DNA from: an uncultured Sphingopyxis sp.
GTDB taxonomy: Bacteria; Pseudomonadota; Alphaproteobacteria; Sphingomonadales; Sphingomonadaceae
Length of the DNA: 36,075 nucleotides
Assembly (NCBI GenBank): GCA_937957805.1
Contig: CALFXW010000239.1
Coordinates: 1-36,075 of the forward strand
Reading direction: 5' to 3'
Shown: one piece after another, positions 7,690 to 15,948 of the stretch
Layout: each line of letters opens with the position of its first letter
Position numbering within the stretch: the stretch's first letter is position 1
Translations under genes and position numbers: made by a program
Notes under the pieces: generated by a model
The model's input: the letters and a program-made list of their open reading frames with translations, nothing else
Database searches by the model: none
Told to the model about the DNA's origin: nothing

Positions 7690-7705
7690 GGCGGTGTGCC
7701 AGAAT

Positions 7706-7763
7706 GCTCGACACGAACACACTCTCACATTTCGTCATGCTGAATTAATTTCCGCATCCATGG
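7706..7763 (+). repeat. Composite intergenic repeat, copy A (degenerate)
   Basis: A partial unit GCTCGACACGAACAC (7706-7720) is followed by the 31-bp core (7733-7763) beginning CGTCATGCTGAA and ending CATCCATGG. Here the core palindrome is imperfect (TTCCGCAT instead of TTCAGCAT). It lies just past the PBP gene, in a convergent gap. Similarity to copy D continues beyond the core (AGGCTGTGCGTTTG). Confidence 0.8.
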
Positions 7764-7830
7764 TCAGGCTGTGCGTTTGGATGGAGGCGCACGCATCTCT
7801 CGCAAAAGCTGAATAGGGGGCCGCACCCGT

Positions 7831-8514
7831 TCAGGAAAATTGCCAGCGGTGCAACTCGCGGCCATGCGTCTTTAGCCAACGATAGGCCGCAGCATCCGTC
7901 CCGTCCGCCAATTCGCCGACCAGCGCGTGAAAATCCGCGCCATGGTGCATATGGCGCAAATGCGCGACTTCATGCGCGACGATGGCGCGGCGCACCGCAA
8001 CGGGTGCCATGATCAGCCGCCAATTATAGCGGATGGTGCCACGCGCGCTGCAACTGCCCCAGCGGGAGCGCGGATCGCCGATGCTGACGTCATGGCAGGC
8101 AAGCCCTGCCGATGCGGCGAGCGCCATGGTTTCGCTGGTCAGACATTCAATTGCCGCTGCGCGCAGCCATTTTTCAACCCGGCGGGCCAAACCCGCACGC
8201 GGCCCGCCGACGCGCAGCATATCGCCTGCCCATTCGACGCGCCGCGCGCGACCTTCGGCCCAGTCGATGGTCAATGTCCCATCAACAAAGGGCAGGACGC
8301 TGCCATGTTCGACCGGCTTTACGCCATGGTTTTTGGCGCGTTGGGCGGCAATCCATATCGCCTGCTCCCCCGCCCATAGGAGGCCGGCCTTGGCATTGGC
8401 GCGCGGCGGCATGGTGAGGTGGAGCAGATCGCGCACCCCATCATAGCGCAATTTCCAGCGGCGCGCGCGCGGGTGGTGGCGCGCGGTAATCGCAATCGCG
8501 CTGCCGTCGGCCAA
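7831..8514 (-). CDS. YgjP-like (DUF45) metallopeptidase
   Basis: 227 residues. The C-terminal half carries the zinc-protease signature HEVAHLRHMHHGADF with H181, E182 and H185, preceded by GDPRSRWGSCSARGTIRYNW, the hallmark of the YgjP/DUF45 (WLM-like) family. The N-terminus has the typical RRWKLRYD beta-strand. It is presumably a cytosolic metal-dependent hydrolase; the substrate is unknown. No ATG fits the start: the listed start is TTG 8514, and a CTG at 8535 overlapping the ycgN stop is an alternative. It is third in the SCO1-YcgN-YgjP run, so it is probably translated from that mRNA. Confidence 0.87.
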   Translation of the reverse strand: MADGSAIAITARHHPRARRWKLRYDGVRDLLHLTMPPRANAKAGLLWAGEQAIWIAAQRAKNHGVKPVEHGSVLPFVDGTLTIDWAEGRARRVEWAGDMLRVGGPRAGLARRVEKWLRAAAIECLTSETMALAASAGLACHDVSIGDPRSRWGSCSARGTIRYNWRLIMAPVAVRRAIVAHEVAHLRHMHHGADFHALVGELADGTDAAAYRWLKTHGRELHRWQFS

Positions 8515-8527
8515 GGGTAAGATTGCG

Positions 8528-8968
8528 TCAGACAGGGCGGGTCACCAGATGATTTTCCAGATCGCCTGCCGCAACCTCACTCACCGTCCAGCCACGCACC
8601 GATTCGCCCGCGCGGTGCACCGCATCCCTGTCACCCGAAATCAGATAATGCCATGCGGGCAGGGGTTCACCTGCCGCGCGCAGCCGATAGGCGCAGGTCA
8701 GCGGCAACCAGGCGAGGTCGCGGACATTATCCTTGGTCAATATGGTGCAATCGGGAACAAATCGACGGCGCTGACGGTAATTGGCGCAGCGCCCCGTTTC
8801 ACGGTCGAGCAGGCGGCAGGCGACGTTGGTCGGGTAAATGCGCAGCTCATCCCCATCCTCCACCTCCAATTTATGGAGGCAGCATTTGCCGCAACCATCG
8901 CACAATGCCTCCCACTCCGCACGGTTGAGCGTGGCAAGCTCGCGTTCCCAAAAGGGCCGATCCGCCAT
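8528..8968 (-). CDS. YcgN/UPF0260 cysteine-cluster protein
   Basis: 146 residues from ATG 8968. A conserved cysteine group is CDGCGKCC (C23, C26, C29, C30), followed by CRLLDRETGRCANY and further cysteines in VPDCTIL and LTCAYRL. This is the YkgJ-type zinc/iron-chelating arrangement of the UPF0260 family. Its role is not settled; a metal or Fe-S ligand is likely. The ATG shares one base with the SCO1 stop codon (TGATG), so translation is coupled. A TTG at 8971 also opens the frame but is unneeded. Confidence 0.85.
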   Translation of the reverse strand: MADRPFWERELATLNRAEWEALCDGCGKCCLHKLEVEDGDELRIYPTNVACRLLDRETGRCANYRQRRRFVPDCTILTKDNVRDLAWLPLTCAYRLRAAGEPLPAWHYLISGDRDAVHRAGESVRGWTVSEVAAGDLENHLVTRPV

Positions 8969-9606
8969 CAATGCACCCAGCGCAAAATGTCGCGCGCGAC
9001 CAGATCGGGCGCACCTTCGTTGATGTCGGGGGTGCGAATATCATCGAGCGGGATGAGCGCGAGCGGCTTGCCGTCGGGTGCCATTAAATAGGCAAGCTGC
9101 GTATGCGCAACCAAATAGCTGCCGGGGGTGGCACCCGCGACTTTGCGATATTGCACCAGAAATTTGGCTGCCGCATCGGCGGTTTGCGCATCACTGCCGC
9201 GAAGGCCAATCAGGCGCGGGTGAAAGGCGGCGGTGTATCGGCGCAGAACCTCTGGCGTGTCGCGCGCCGGGTCAAGCGTGATGAATAATGGCTGGACGCG
9301 CGCGGCGCGCGCCCGGTCCTGTGCCTCTGCGCGGCGCAGCCCCGCCATCAACCATTGCAGGTCAACCGGGCAGACATCGGGGCAAAAGCTGTAACCGAAA
9401 TAAATCAGCCGATATTGACCCGGAAAACTTGTCGCATCGACCCGCGTCCCGTCCATCGCGGTCAGGGCAAATGGCCCGCCAATGCGCGCACCGGCCAGCG
9501 GCGGCTCGGCAGGCGGGGTGGGGGCGGCGGGCTGACAGGCGGCAAGCAGCACGCTTGCGCAGCCCATCAAAAGGGCGGTAATGGGGGGCAATTGCATGGC
9601 GGGCAT
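8968..9606 (-). CDS. SCO1/SenC copper-delivery lipoprotein
   Basis: About 212 residues from ATG 9606; a second ATG at 9597 and a TTG at 9636 are possible. A signal peptide ends in the lipobox LLAAC (C24). The thioredoxin-like domain has the copper-binding FCPDVCP motif (C75, C79) and the distal histidine H168 in YLVAHTQ, so all three Cu ligands are present. SCO proteins load the CuA or CuB site of cytochrome c oxidase in the periplasm. No oxidase gene lies nearby. It heads the operon with the YcgN- and YgjP-like genes. Confidence 0.9.
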   Translation of the reverse strand: MPAMQLPPITALLMGCASVLLAACQPAAPTPPAEPPLAGARIGGPFALTAMDGTRVDATSFPGQYRLIYFGYSFCPDVCPVDLQWLMAGLRRAEAQDRARAARVQPLFITLDPARDTPEVLRRYTAAFHPRLIGLRGSDAQTADAAAKFLVQYRKVAGATPGSYLVAHTQLAYLMAPDGKPLALIPLDDIRTPDINEGAPDLVARDILRWVH

Positions 9607-9671
9607 GGCTTTGCGCGCAAAGCGGCGCAAAGGCAAGCTGACGGCCCTGCACCCGTTGGGAAGGATTTTTG

Positions 9672-10280
9672 ATGCAAGCGATGCTAAAGGCCGTGCGCCG
9701 CGCCCTGTTGGTCGTGGCCGCCGCGCTCACCCTCACCACCCCGGCGCTGGCACAGTTCGGCTCGCCCGGTTATCGATTTTTGGAGGCCGTTCGCGCGCGC
9801 GATTATAATGCAGCAAATCAAATGCTTGCCGACAGTTCGACGGTCATCAACACCCGCGAAGTTCAGTCGGGCGATACCGCCTTGCTGATCGTTATCGAAC
9901 GGCGCGACCTGCCGTGGCTCAACATGCTGCTCAGCCGTGGGGCGGATGCCAATATCGCCAACCGCGATGGCGAATCGCCGCTGCGCCGGGTGGTGCAATT
10001 GGGCTGGGCAGAGGCAGTCCCCTATCTCTCTACGCATGGCGCGCGCATCAACGACAGCGGGTCGAGCGGGGAAACCGCGCTCCATATCGCGGTGCAGCGC
10101 CGCGATATTGCGATGGTGCGCGCGCTGGTTGCGGCGGGGGCCAACCCCGACCTTAGCGATAATATCACCGGCAAGACTCCGCGCGATCTGGCGATGGAGG
10201 ACAGGCGCACGCCCGCGATTTTGGCCGCGCTCGACGAACGGCCCACCGCCCCGCCGCACCCGGTTGCCGGCCCGAATTAG
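9672..10280 (+). CDS. Exported ankyrin-repeat protein
   Basis: 202 residues from ATG 9672. Residues 1-28 form a signal peptide (VVAAALTLTTPALAQ). Three to four ankyrin repeats follow: SGDTALLIVIERRDLPWLNM, then RDGESPLRRVVQLGWAEAVPYL, SGETALHIAVQRRDIAMVRAL and GKTPRDLAMEDRRTPAILAAL. Ankyrin repeats bind other proteins; the partner is unknown and the location is presumably periplasmic. It diverges from the SCO1 gene over about 65 bp. The C-terminus is Pro-rich. Confidence 0.85.
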   Translation: MQAMLKAVRRALLVVAAALTLTTPALAQFGSPGYRFLEAVRARDYNAANQMLADSSTVINTREVQSGDTALLIVIERRDLPWLNMLLSRGADANIANRDGESPLRRVVQLGWAEAVPYLSTHGARINDSGSSGETALHIAVQRRDIAMVRALVAAGANPDLSDNITGKTPRDLAMEDRRTPAILAALDERPTAPPHPVAGPN

Positions 10281-10300
10281 GGGAATTTGATTCCGGTTTT

Positions 10301-10452
10301 GCGTCCCGACTTCGCTCGCGTCCCGACTTCGCTCGCGTCTCGACTTTGCTCGACACGAACGGATTTGTGACGTGGCTCGACGCGAAAGCCCTCATGGATC
10401 GCCACTAACGGACAAAATATTCGTCATGCTGAACTTGTTTCAGCATCCATGG
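10301..10452 (+). repeat. Composite intergenic repeat, copy B (three 17-bp units plus core)
   Basis: Three tandem 17-bp units (10301-10317, 10318-10334, 10335-10351) of the form GCGTCCCGACTTCGCTC lead into GACACGAAC (10352-10360). The 31-bp core (10422-10452) follows, a palindrome with arms ATGCTGAA and TTCAGCAT. It sits between the convergent ankyrin and mmcB genes. The spacer to the core is longer here (61 bp) than in the other copies. Confidence 0.85.
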
Positions 10453-10532
10453 CCGAACAGCGCCAACTGAACAAGTTTCGTGAAAGAGGCTTCATCCCCC
10501 CAGCATGCGGGAGGGGTTGGGGGTAGACAGCG

Positions 10533-10551
10533 CCCCTGCCTCGCGCAGGGG
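10533..10551. terminator. Hairpin between convergent ankyrin and mmcB genes
   Basis: CCCCTGC-CTCGC-GCAGGGG, a perfect 7-bp stem with a 5-base loop, just downstream of the mmcB stop on the minus strand. There is no T tract on either strand, so it is at best a weak or Rho-assisted terminator. The palindrome resembles the first hairpin of the three-hairpin repeat. Confidence 0.4.
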
Positions 10552-10560
10552 TATCAAAAA

Positions 10561-11043
10561 CTAAATCCCCAAATCGCTCGACCCGGCATGACCCGCCAAA
10601 TGGGGATCGAAGGTCAGCATCCAACGCCACATGGCGAGGCGCGACAGGCGTAGATGTTCGGCCTTGCGCCGCGCGGGCGGCATGGGGAAATGTGCAGCTT
10701 CACGGATCAGCGCGACGTCATAACGGTCGGCAATCAGACGGCCGCAGCGGTCGGGCAGTCGTTCCGGATGATCGAGAATGGCATCATCCAGCCCGTCGGC
10801 GAGCGCCCAGTAAAATTGGTCGCACCAGGGCAGATATTCGGCCCATTTCTGATCGGCGTGGAGGTCGCCGCGCGCCACCTTTACCTCCACCAACAGCACT
10901 TCCCCCTTGGGCGTCAGCGCAATTAAATCGGCGCGCCGGCCATTGGGCAGCGGCACTTCGTGCAGCACCATGGCACCATGGCGTTGGAAATATCGCGTCA
11001 GGCTGCGCAGCACATCCCCGGCGCTCAGTGCGGCATTTGTCAT
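10561..11043 (-). CDS. mmcB: MmcB family DNA repair protein
   Basis: 160 residues. The core has the PD-(D/E)XK nuclease layout: RADLIALTPKGEVLLVEVKV with D39, E53 and K55, then ARGDLHADQKWAEYLPWCDQ. This matches MmcB, named in Caulobacter for mitomycin C sensitivity of the mutant. By family knowledge it is a DNA repair nuclease-like protein of Alphaproteobacteria. The start overlaps the holA stop by four bases (ATGA, 11040-11043), so it is translated with the polymerase delta subunit and ends the leuS operon. Confidence 0.9.
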   Translation of the reverse strand: MTNAALSAGDVLRSLTRYFQRHGAMVLHEVPLPNGRRADLIALTPKGEVLLVEVKVARGDLHADQKWAEYLPWCDQFYWALADGLDDAILDHPERLPDRCGRLIADRYDVALIREAAHFPMPPARRKAEHLRLSRLAMWRWMLTFDPHLAGHAGSSDLGI

Positions 11044-12104
11044 CCGCCCCGCCGTCCACGCGCCTGTGCCCCAGCCTGCGCGGCGGATTGGGTGAGCGCG
11101 AGCAGCGCATGGCGCAGCAATAATTCGCCCGGTTGGCGGGTATCTTTCAACTGCCGTTCGACGCCGTGCAGTGCGACCAGCGCGCGCGCCAGCCGTTCGC
11201 CGTTCCAGCGCGTCAATTGCGCTGAAACCGCGCCCTGCGACTTGAAAAAAACGCCGCTCGACGGCGCGCGCACCACGGCATCGGCGCTCTGCCCCGCATC
11301 CACCGCGACGCGCAGCCGCGCCAATGTCTGTAGCCGGAGCGCCAGCATCCGCACCATATTTATGCCCAGCATCCCCCCATTTTCCAGCCGCGCCAGCGTA
11401 TCGGGCAAGATGTTCAGCCGCCCGCCAAGGATGATGTCGATGGCATCGCCCATATCCTCATCCCCGCGCGCAGGGGCAATCGCCTGCCAGTCGGCAATGT
11501 CGGCGCGCTTTGGCGCTTGCGGGTCGGCGTCGAGGTAGAGGGCGAGCCGCTCCACCTCCTGCGCGATGATGGCGGCATCATGCCCCGCGCTCTCACTCAT
11601 CATCGCGCGCAGTTCATTGGGGAGCCGCAGCCCCAATTTTTCGGCAAATTGCTCGACCAGCCGCGCCCCGTCACGTGCTTCGGGGGCGTAGCAGATGACC
11701 GCCATCGCGCCTGCGCTCTTTTCCGCCAATTGCGTCAGTTTCGACCGCGCGGTCAGCCCCGCGACAATCGCAATCACCGGGTTGCCAGCGGCTGGCGCGC
11801 TGAGCAGCGCATCGACAGCGGGCAAAATCTCCTCCCCACTGCCGCTGGTGAGGTGGATGGAAATCCAGCGCGGGCCGCCGAACATCGACACGGCGGCGGC
11901 TTCATCGCTCAGCCGCGCGGGGTCGGCGCGCAGCACATCGCCTTTGAGGTCGATCGCTTCGGCATCGGGGCCGAGCGATGCGGCCAAAGTGTCGCGCAGA
12001 TGGCGGCACTGCCCCTCCCCCTCCCCACCCAATAGATAGAGTCGGATGTCGGGGTTTATCTTGGCAAAAATGCTCCCGGCCGCGTGCGCTTTGACCAGCG
12101 CCAT
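11040..12104 (-). CDS. holA: DNA polymerase III delta subunit (clamp loader)
   Basis: 354 residues, the usual HolA length. The N-terminal AAA+-like domain begins with IRLYLLGGEGEGQCRHLRDT, has VSMFGGPRWISIHL (the conserved SLFg..R strand) and PVIAIVAGLTARSKL. The C-terminal collar includes RHALLAL near the end. Delta opens the beta sliding clamp and has no functional P-loop, as seen here. It lies 3 bp after lptE and overlaps mmcB by 4 bp, within the DUF3576-leuS-lptE-holA-mmcB operon. Confidence 0.92.
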   Translation of the reverse strand: MALVKAHAAGSIFAKINPDIRLYLLGGEGEGQCRHLRDTLAASLGPDAEAIDLKGDVLRADPARLSDEAAAVSMFGGPRWISIHLTSGSGEEILPAVDALLSAPAAGNPVIAIVAGLTARSKLTQLAEKSAGAMAVICYAPEARDGARLVEQFAEKLGLRLPNELRAMMSESAGHDAAIIAQEVERLALYLDADPQAPKRADIADWQAIAPARGDEDMGDAIDIILGGRLNILPDTLARLENGGMLGINMVRMLALRLQTLARLRVAVDAGQSADAVVRAPSSGVFFKSQGAVSAQLTRWNGERLARALVALHGVERQLKDTRQPGELLLRHALLALTQSAAQAGAQARGRRGG

Positions 12105-12107
12105 GGT

Positions 12108-12614
12108 TCAGCGCGCCGCTGGTTGCGCGGTGGCTTCGCCATATTGTGCGACGCGCTGGATAATCTGTTCGGCAATCGCGTCGGCCAGTCGTTCGAGCGC
12201 GGTGCGTTCGGCGGCAATCGTCGCATATTCGCTGACGGTGACGTCAAGCCCCATGTCGGAAGCGGCGACATCATCAATCAGATTTTGCCCGCTGGCTATG
12301 TCCACCAATTGCCAGCGCGCGCGCAGGCTGCGTCGTTCGCGGGTCACCGAATCATCGCGGCGGACGCCAAAGCCGCCGATCTGATCGTCGAGCACGACCT
12401 GCAAGCGATACCGTGGCGTGCCATCCCCCGCGACCGCCAGCCGGTCGCGGATGGCACCGCGCACCAGCCAGCCCGCCTCGCCCGATATGGGCGCGACATC
12501 AACGCCCGCCAGCGTTGCCGCGACGGGGCCGTGGCTGCCGCCGCTGTATAGCGGGCTAAAGCCGCAGCCCGCGAGCAGCAAAAGGGGGAGCAGGGGCAAG
12601 AGGCGGCGGGTCAT
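12108..12614 (-). CDS. lptE: LPS-assembly lipoprotein LptE
   Basis: 168 residues from ATG 12614 (a TTG at 12632 opens the frame but gives a worse signal peptide). The signal sequence RRLLPLLPLLLLAGCGFSPLY has its lipobox cysteine at LAGC and the characteristic GCGFSPLY start of LptE. A TVSEYATIAAERTALERLAD segment follows, typical of the family. LptE plugs the LptD barrel and helps place lipopolysaccharide or, in sphingomonads, glycosphingolipid-bearing outer membrane material. Its place between leuS and holA is the standard alphaproteobacterial order. Confidence 0.9.
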   Translation of the reverse strand: MTRRLLPLLPLLLLAGCGFSPLYSGGSHGPVAATLAGVDVAPISGEAGWLVRGAIRDRLAVAGDGTPRYRLQVVLDDQIGGFGVRRDDSVTRERRSLRARWQLVDIASGQNLIDDVAASDMGLDVTVSEYATIAAERTALERLADAIAEQIIQRVAQYGEATAQPAAR

Positions 12615-12655
12615 TGCCCCCCTATCCGCCAAAGCGCGCGCCCGCTCAATAGCAA

Positions 12656-15175
12656 TTATACGACGATATTGACCAGCCGCCCCGGCACGACGATGATTTT
12701 CTTGGGGTTCGCCCCGGCGATTGCCGTTTGCACCCGCGTGTTGGCGAGCGCCGCCGCCTGTGCCACCTCGCGCGAAGCGTCGCGCGGCAGGGTGATGGTA
12801 TCGCGCAATTTGCCATTGATCTGGACGGCAATCGTCACATCATCATCGACCAGCATCGCGGGATCATGGTCGGGCCAGCTTTGCTCAGCAACCAGCCCGC
12901 TGCCCCCCAGCGCCTGCCAGCCTTCTTCGGCCAGATGCGGCAGCATCGGTGAAATCAGGCGCGGCAAGATGCTTATGGCGTCGTGGCGCGAAGCGGGCGC
13001 GCGCGATTTTTCGATGGCGTTCACCAGTTCATATATTTTGGCCACCGCCTTGTTAAAGGTCAGCGATTCAATGTCGGCGGCGACCCCCGCGATGGCGCGG
13101 TGGCAGGCTTTGTCGAGCGCCACATCGCGCGCACCATCGCCCTTTTCTGCCGCAGCGTCGAACAGCCGCCACAGGCGTTGGACAAAGCGCCAGCACCCCT
13201 CAATCCCCGATTCGGTCCACAGCAAATCGCGTTCGGGCGGGCTGTCCGACAACATGAACCAGCGCACCGCATCGGCCCCATATTGGTCGATGATGCCGTC
13301 GGGATCGACGACATTTTTCTTCGACTTGGACATTTTTTCGACCCGCCCGCGCGTCACAGCGCCGCCGTCGAGGCTGGTCAGCACACCGTTTGCGTCGCGC
13401 ACTTCTTCGGGCGAAAGCCAATTGCCCGCCGCATCGCGATATGTCTCATGCGTCACCATCCCCTGCGTAAACAGCGCGGCAAAGGGTTCGGTGATCGATA
13501 TTTTGCCCATGCGGTGGAGCGCGCGGGTCCAAAAGCGGGCATAGAGCAGGTGCAAAATCGCATGTTCGATGCCGCCGATATATTGGCCGACCGGCAGCCA
13601 GCTTTCCGCCTCTGCCCGGTTAAAGGGAGCATTATCGGGCTGGCTGGCAAAGCGGATGAAATACCAGCTTGAATCGGCAAAAGTGTCGAGCGTGTCGGTT
13701 TCGCGCCGCGCCGGCCCCTGACATTTGGGGCAATTGGTATCGCGCCATGTCGGGTGCCGGTCGAGCGGGTTGCCCGGCGTCGCAAAATCGACATCTTCGG
13801 GCAAAACCACCGGCAATTGGTCGCGCGGCACGCCAACCACGCCGCAGCTATCGCAATGGATGATGGGGATGGGGGTGCCCCAATAACGCTGGCGGCTGAT
13901 GCCCCAGTCGCGCAGGCGATATTGCACCTTGGCATGGCCCCAGCCGTCATGTTCGGCGCGCGCGATAATCGCCGCCTTGGCAGCGGCTACGCTCATCCCG
14001 TCCATCCAGTGTGAATTGACGATGGCACCTGCGCCGGTAAAGGCAATGTCACCGTCAAAATCAGCGTCGGTTGCATCCCCATCGGCGACGACGCGGCGCA
14101 CTGGCAAGCCATATTTGCGTGCAAAATCAAGGTCGCGCTGGTCATGCGCGGGACAGCCGAAAACCGCGCCCGTCCCATAATCCATCAGCACGAAATTGGC
14201 GACCCAGACCGGCAAATGCCAATCGGGGTCGAGCGGATGTTGCACCGACAATCCGGTGTTGAAACCCAATTTTTCTGCCGTTTCCAGCTCTGCCGCCGTG
14301 GTGCCGCCCTGTTTGCACTGGTCGATGAAGGTGGCCAGTTCGGGCGCATTGGCGGCAAGGCTTTGCGCCAGCGGGTGGTCGGCGGCGATGGCGAGGAAGC
14401 TCGCGCCATATATGGTGTCGGGGCGGGTGGTGAAAACCTCCACCCCCTGTTCGCTGCCGACCAGATGAAAATTGGCTATCAGCCCTTCGGACTTACCGAT
14501 CCAATTTTCCTGCATCAGCCGCACTTTGTCGGGCCATTTGTCGAGCTCGCCAAGCCCTGTCAGCAATTCCTCCGCAAAATCGGTGATGCGCAGGAAATAT
14601 TGGTTCAGTTTCTTGCGTTCGACCAACGCGCCCGAACGCCAGCCGCGCCCGTCGATCACCTGTTCATTGGCCAATACGGTGCGGTCAACCGGATCCCAAT
14701 TCACCGCGCTTTCCTTGCGGTACACAATCCCAGCGTCGAACATGTCGAGGAACATCGCCTGTTCATGGCCATAATAGGCCGCATCGCAGGTCGCGAATTC
14801 GCGGCTCCAGTCGATAGCAAGGCCAAGGCGCAGCAATTGCGCCTTCATCGCGGCGATGTTCGCGCGCGTCCATGTGCCGGGGTGCACCCCCTTTTCCATC
14901 GCGGCATTTTCAGCCGGCATGCCAAATGCGTCCCAACCCATGGGGTGGAGCACGGCATGCCCCGTCATCGTGCGGAAACGCGCCAGCACATCACCCATCG
15001 TATAATTGCGCACATGGCCGATGTGGATGCGCCCCGATGGATAGGGAAACATTTCCAAAACATAGGATTTGGGGCGCGGATCATCCGCTGCCGGGGTCGC
15101 AAAAATCGCAGCCTTTTCCCAAGCCGCCTGCCATTTGGCATCGGCCTTTATCGGGTTGAACCGGGTATCGTGCAT
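12656..15175 (-). CDS. leuS: Leucyl-tRNA synthetase
   Basis: 839 residues, normal for a bacterial LeuRS. The class I signatures are HIGH at 51-54 (PYPSGRIHIGHVRNY) and KMSKS at 614-618. The CP1 editing domain is present (TTRPDTIYGASFLAIA; GCPAHDQRDLDFA), as are a zinc-type CDSCG...CPKC cluster and the C-terminal anticodon/tRNA-binding region ending VPGRLVNIVV. The enzyme charges tRNA-Leu and edits mischarged residues. An AGGA site lies ahead of ATG 15175. It is followed 41 bp later by lptE and preceded by DUF3576. Confidence 0.97.
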   Translation of the reverse strand: MHDTRFNPIKADAKWQAAWEKAAIFATPAADDPRPKSYVLEMFPYPSGRIHIGHVRNYTMGDVLARFRTMTGHAVLHPMGWDAFGMPAENAAMEKGVHPGTWTRANIAAMKAQLLRLGLAIDWSREFATCDAAYYGHEQAMFLDMFDAGIVYRKESAVNWDPVDRTVLANEQVIDGRGWRSGALVERKKLNQYFLRITDFAEELLTGLGELDKWPDKVRLMQENWIGKSEGLIANFHLVGSEQGVEVFTTRPDTIYGASFLAIAADHPLAQSLAANAPELATFIDQCKQGGTTAAELETAEKLGFNTGLSVQHPLDPDWHLPVWVANFVLMDYGTGAVFGCPAHDQRDLDFARKYGLPVRRVVADGDATDADFDGDIAFTGAGAIVNSHWMDGMSVAAAKAAIIARAEHDGWGHAKVQYRLRDWGISRQRYWGTPIPIIHCDSCGVVGVPRDQLPVVLPEDVDFATPGNPLDRHPTWRDTNCPKCQGPARRETDTLDTFADSSWYFIRFASQPDNAPFNRAEAESWLPVGQYIGGIEHAILHLLYARFWTRALHRMGKISITEPFAALFTQGMVTHETYRDAAGNWLSPEEVRDANGVLTSLDGGAVTRGRVEKMSKSKKNVVDPDGIIDQYGADAVRWFMLSDSPPERDLLWTESGIEGCWRFVQRLWRLFDAAAEKGDGARDVALDKACHRAIAGVAADIESLTFNKAVAKIYELVNAIEKSRAPASRHDAISILPRLISPMLPHLAEEGWQALGGSGLVAEQSWPDHDPAMLVDDDVTIAVQINGKLRDTITLPRDASREVAQAAALANTRVQTAIAGANPKKIIVVPGRLVNIVV

Positions 15176-15225
15176 TATAAATCCTGTTGCGCCCCTGCCG
15201 ACAATATGGCGGGGGCAAAGCTGGT

Positions 15226-15714
15226 TTAATCGTCGTTCGAACCGGCAATCGCGCTGCGGCGCAGGTCACGCGCGCGGGTGAGGATGATTTCCTCCACCCG
15301 TTGCACGGTGGCGGCTTGCAACGGAACGTCGGTCCAATTGCCGCCCTGTCCGGTCTGGCGCGCGCCCGAAACGCGCAGCGCATCGGCGCGCAAATCGCGG
15401 TCCAATATCGCCACGGTCAGCTTGATGCGTTCGCCCGGATTATTGGGGTTGGAATACCAGTCGGTGATGATGACGCCGCTATTGGCATCGGCCTGCAACA
15501 GCGGGGCAAAGGATAGGGCGTCGAGGCTGGCCCGCCACAGATAGGCGTTGACCCCGATGGTGGTGACGGTGCGCGCGGCAAGGTCTGCACGCGGGGTAGC
15601 ATTGCCGCCATTGGCGCAGGCGCTGGTAAGGCCGATCAGCGCGACCCCGGCCGAGAGTGCTGCAAGGCGGGAAAGGTTTCGCAAAGACGGTGTTTGAAAA
15701 AGCGTGCGCGACAT
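15226..15714 (-). CDS. DUF3576 lipoprotein
   Basis: 162 residues. An N-terminal signal with lipobox LTSAC (cysteine near residue 33) is followed by the DUF3576 body: TTIGVNAYLWRASLDALSFA, then IITDWYSNPNNPGERIKLTV and ARDLRRSAI. This alphaproteobacterial family is nearly always found directly upstream of leuS, as here (50-bp gap), suggesting a shared transcript; function is unknown. It is likely anchored in the outer or inner membrane on the periplasmic side. An AGGA ribosome site lies upstream of ATG 15714. Confidence 0.88.
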   Translation of the reverse strand: MSRTLFQTPSLRNLSRLAALSAGVALIGLTSACANGGNATPRADLAARTVTTIGVNAYLWRASLDALSFAPLLQADANSGVIITDWYSNPNNPGERIKLTVAILDRDLRADALRVSGARQTGQGGNWTDVPLQAATVQRVEEIILTRARDLRRSAIAGSNDD

Positions 15715-15948
15715 CGGGGGGCATATCCTCAGCCAATTGAACGGGGCTTCTTAACCGCGCACGGGGCCAACGGCAAGCGCGCGTAATGGCGGTTTTTTTT
15801 GCCGATGGGTGCGCGAACTTGTGCGCTTGGTGCAACAGTTGGGACAAATCGGACGAAAAGCGGCATGAACCGCGCCATCAAAACTGGTGCGCGGCGGCAA
15901 AATCATGCTAATGCGGCCTTCAATCCATTTGGTGGAGTCGATTGAGCC
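15715..15948. other. Divergent intergenic region (DUF3576 operon / 15,949 gene)
   Basis: 234 bp that must hold promoters for both the leuS operon (minus) and the gene at 15,949 (plus). An AT-richer stretch near 15,895-15,912 (CAAAATCATGCTAATGC) could be part of the plus-strand promoter. I see no convincing -35/-10 pair. Confidence 0.4.

Noticed and set aside
10301..10351. CRISPR-like or VNTR coding repeat
   Set aside because: The 17-bp units are directly adjacent without spacers and not in a gene; they belong to the composite intergenic repeat.
12669..13544. Long plus-strand open frame (291 codons) inside leuS, and a further one at 14144-15229
   Set aside because: Both lie fully opposite leuS and have the Arg/Pro/Ser-rich composition typical of antisense frames in high-GC DNA.
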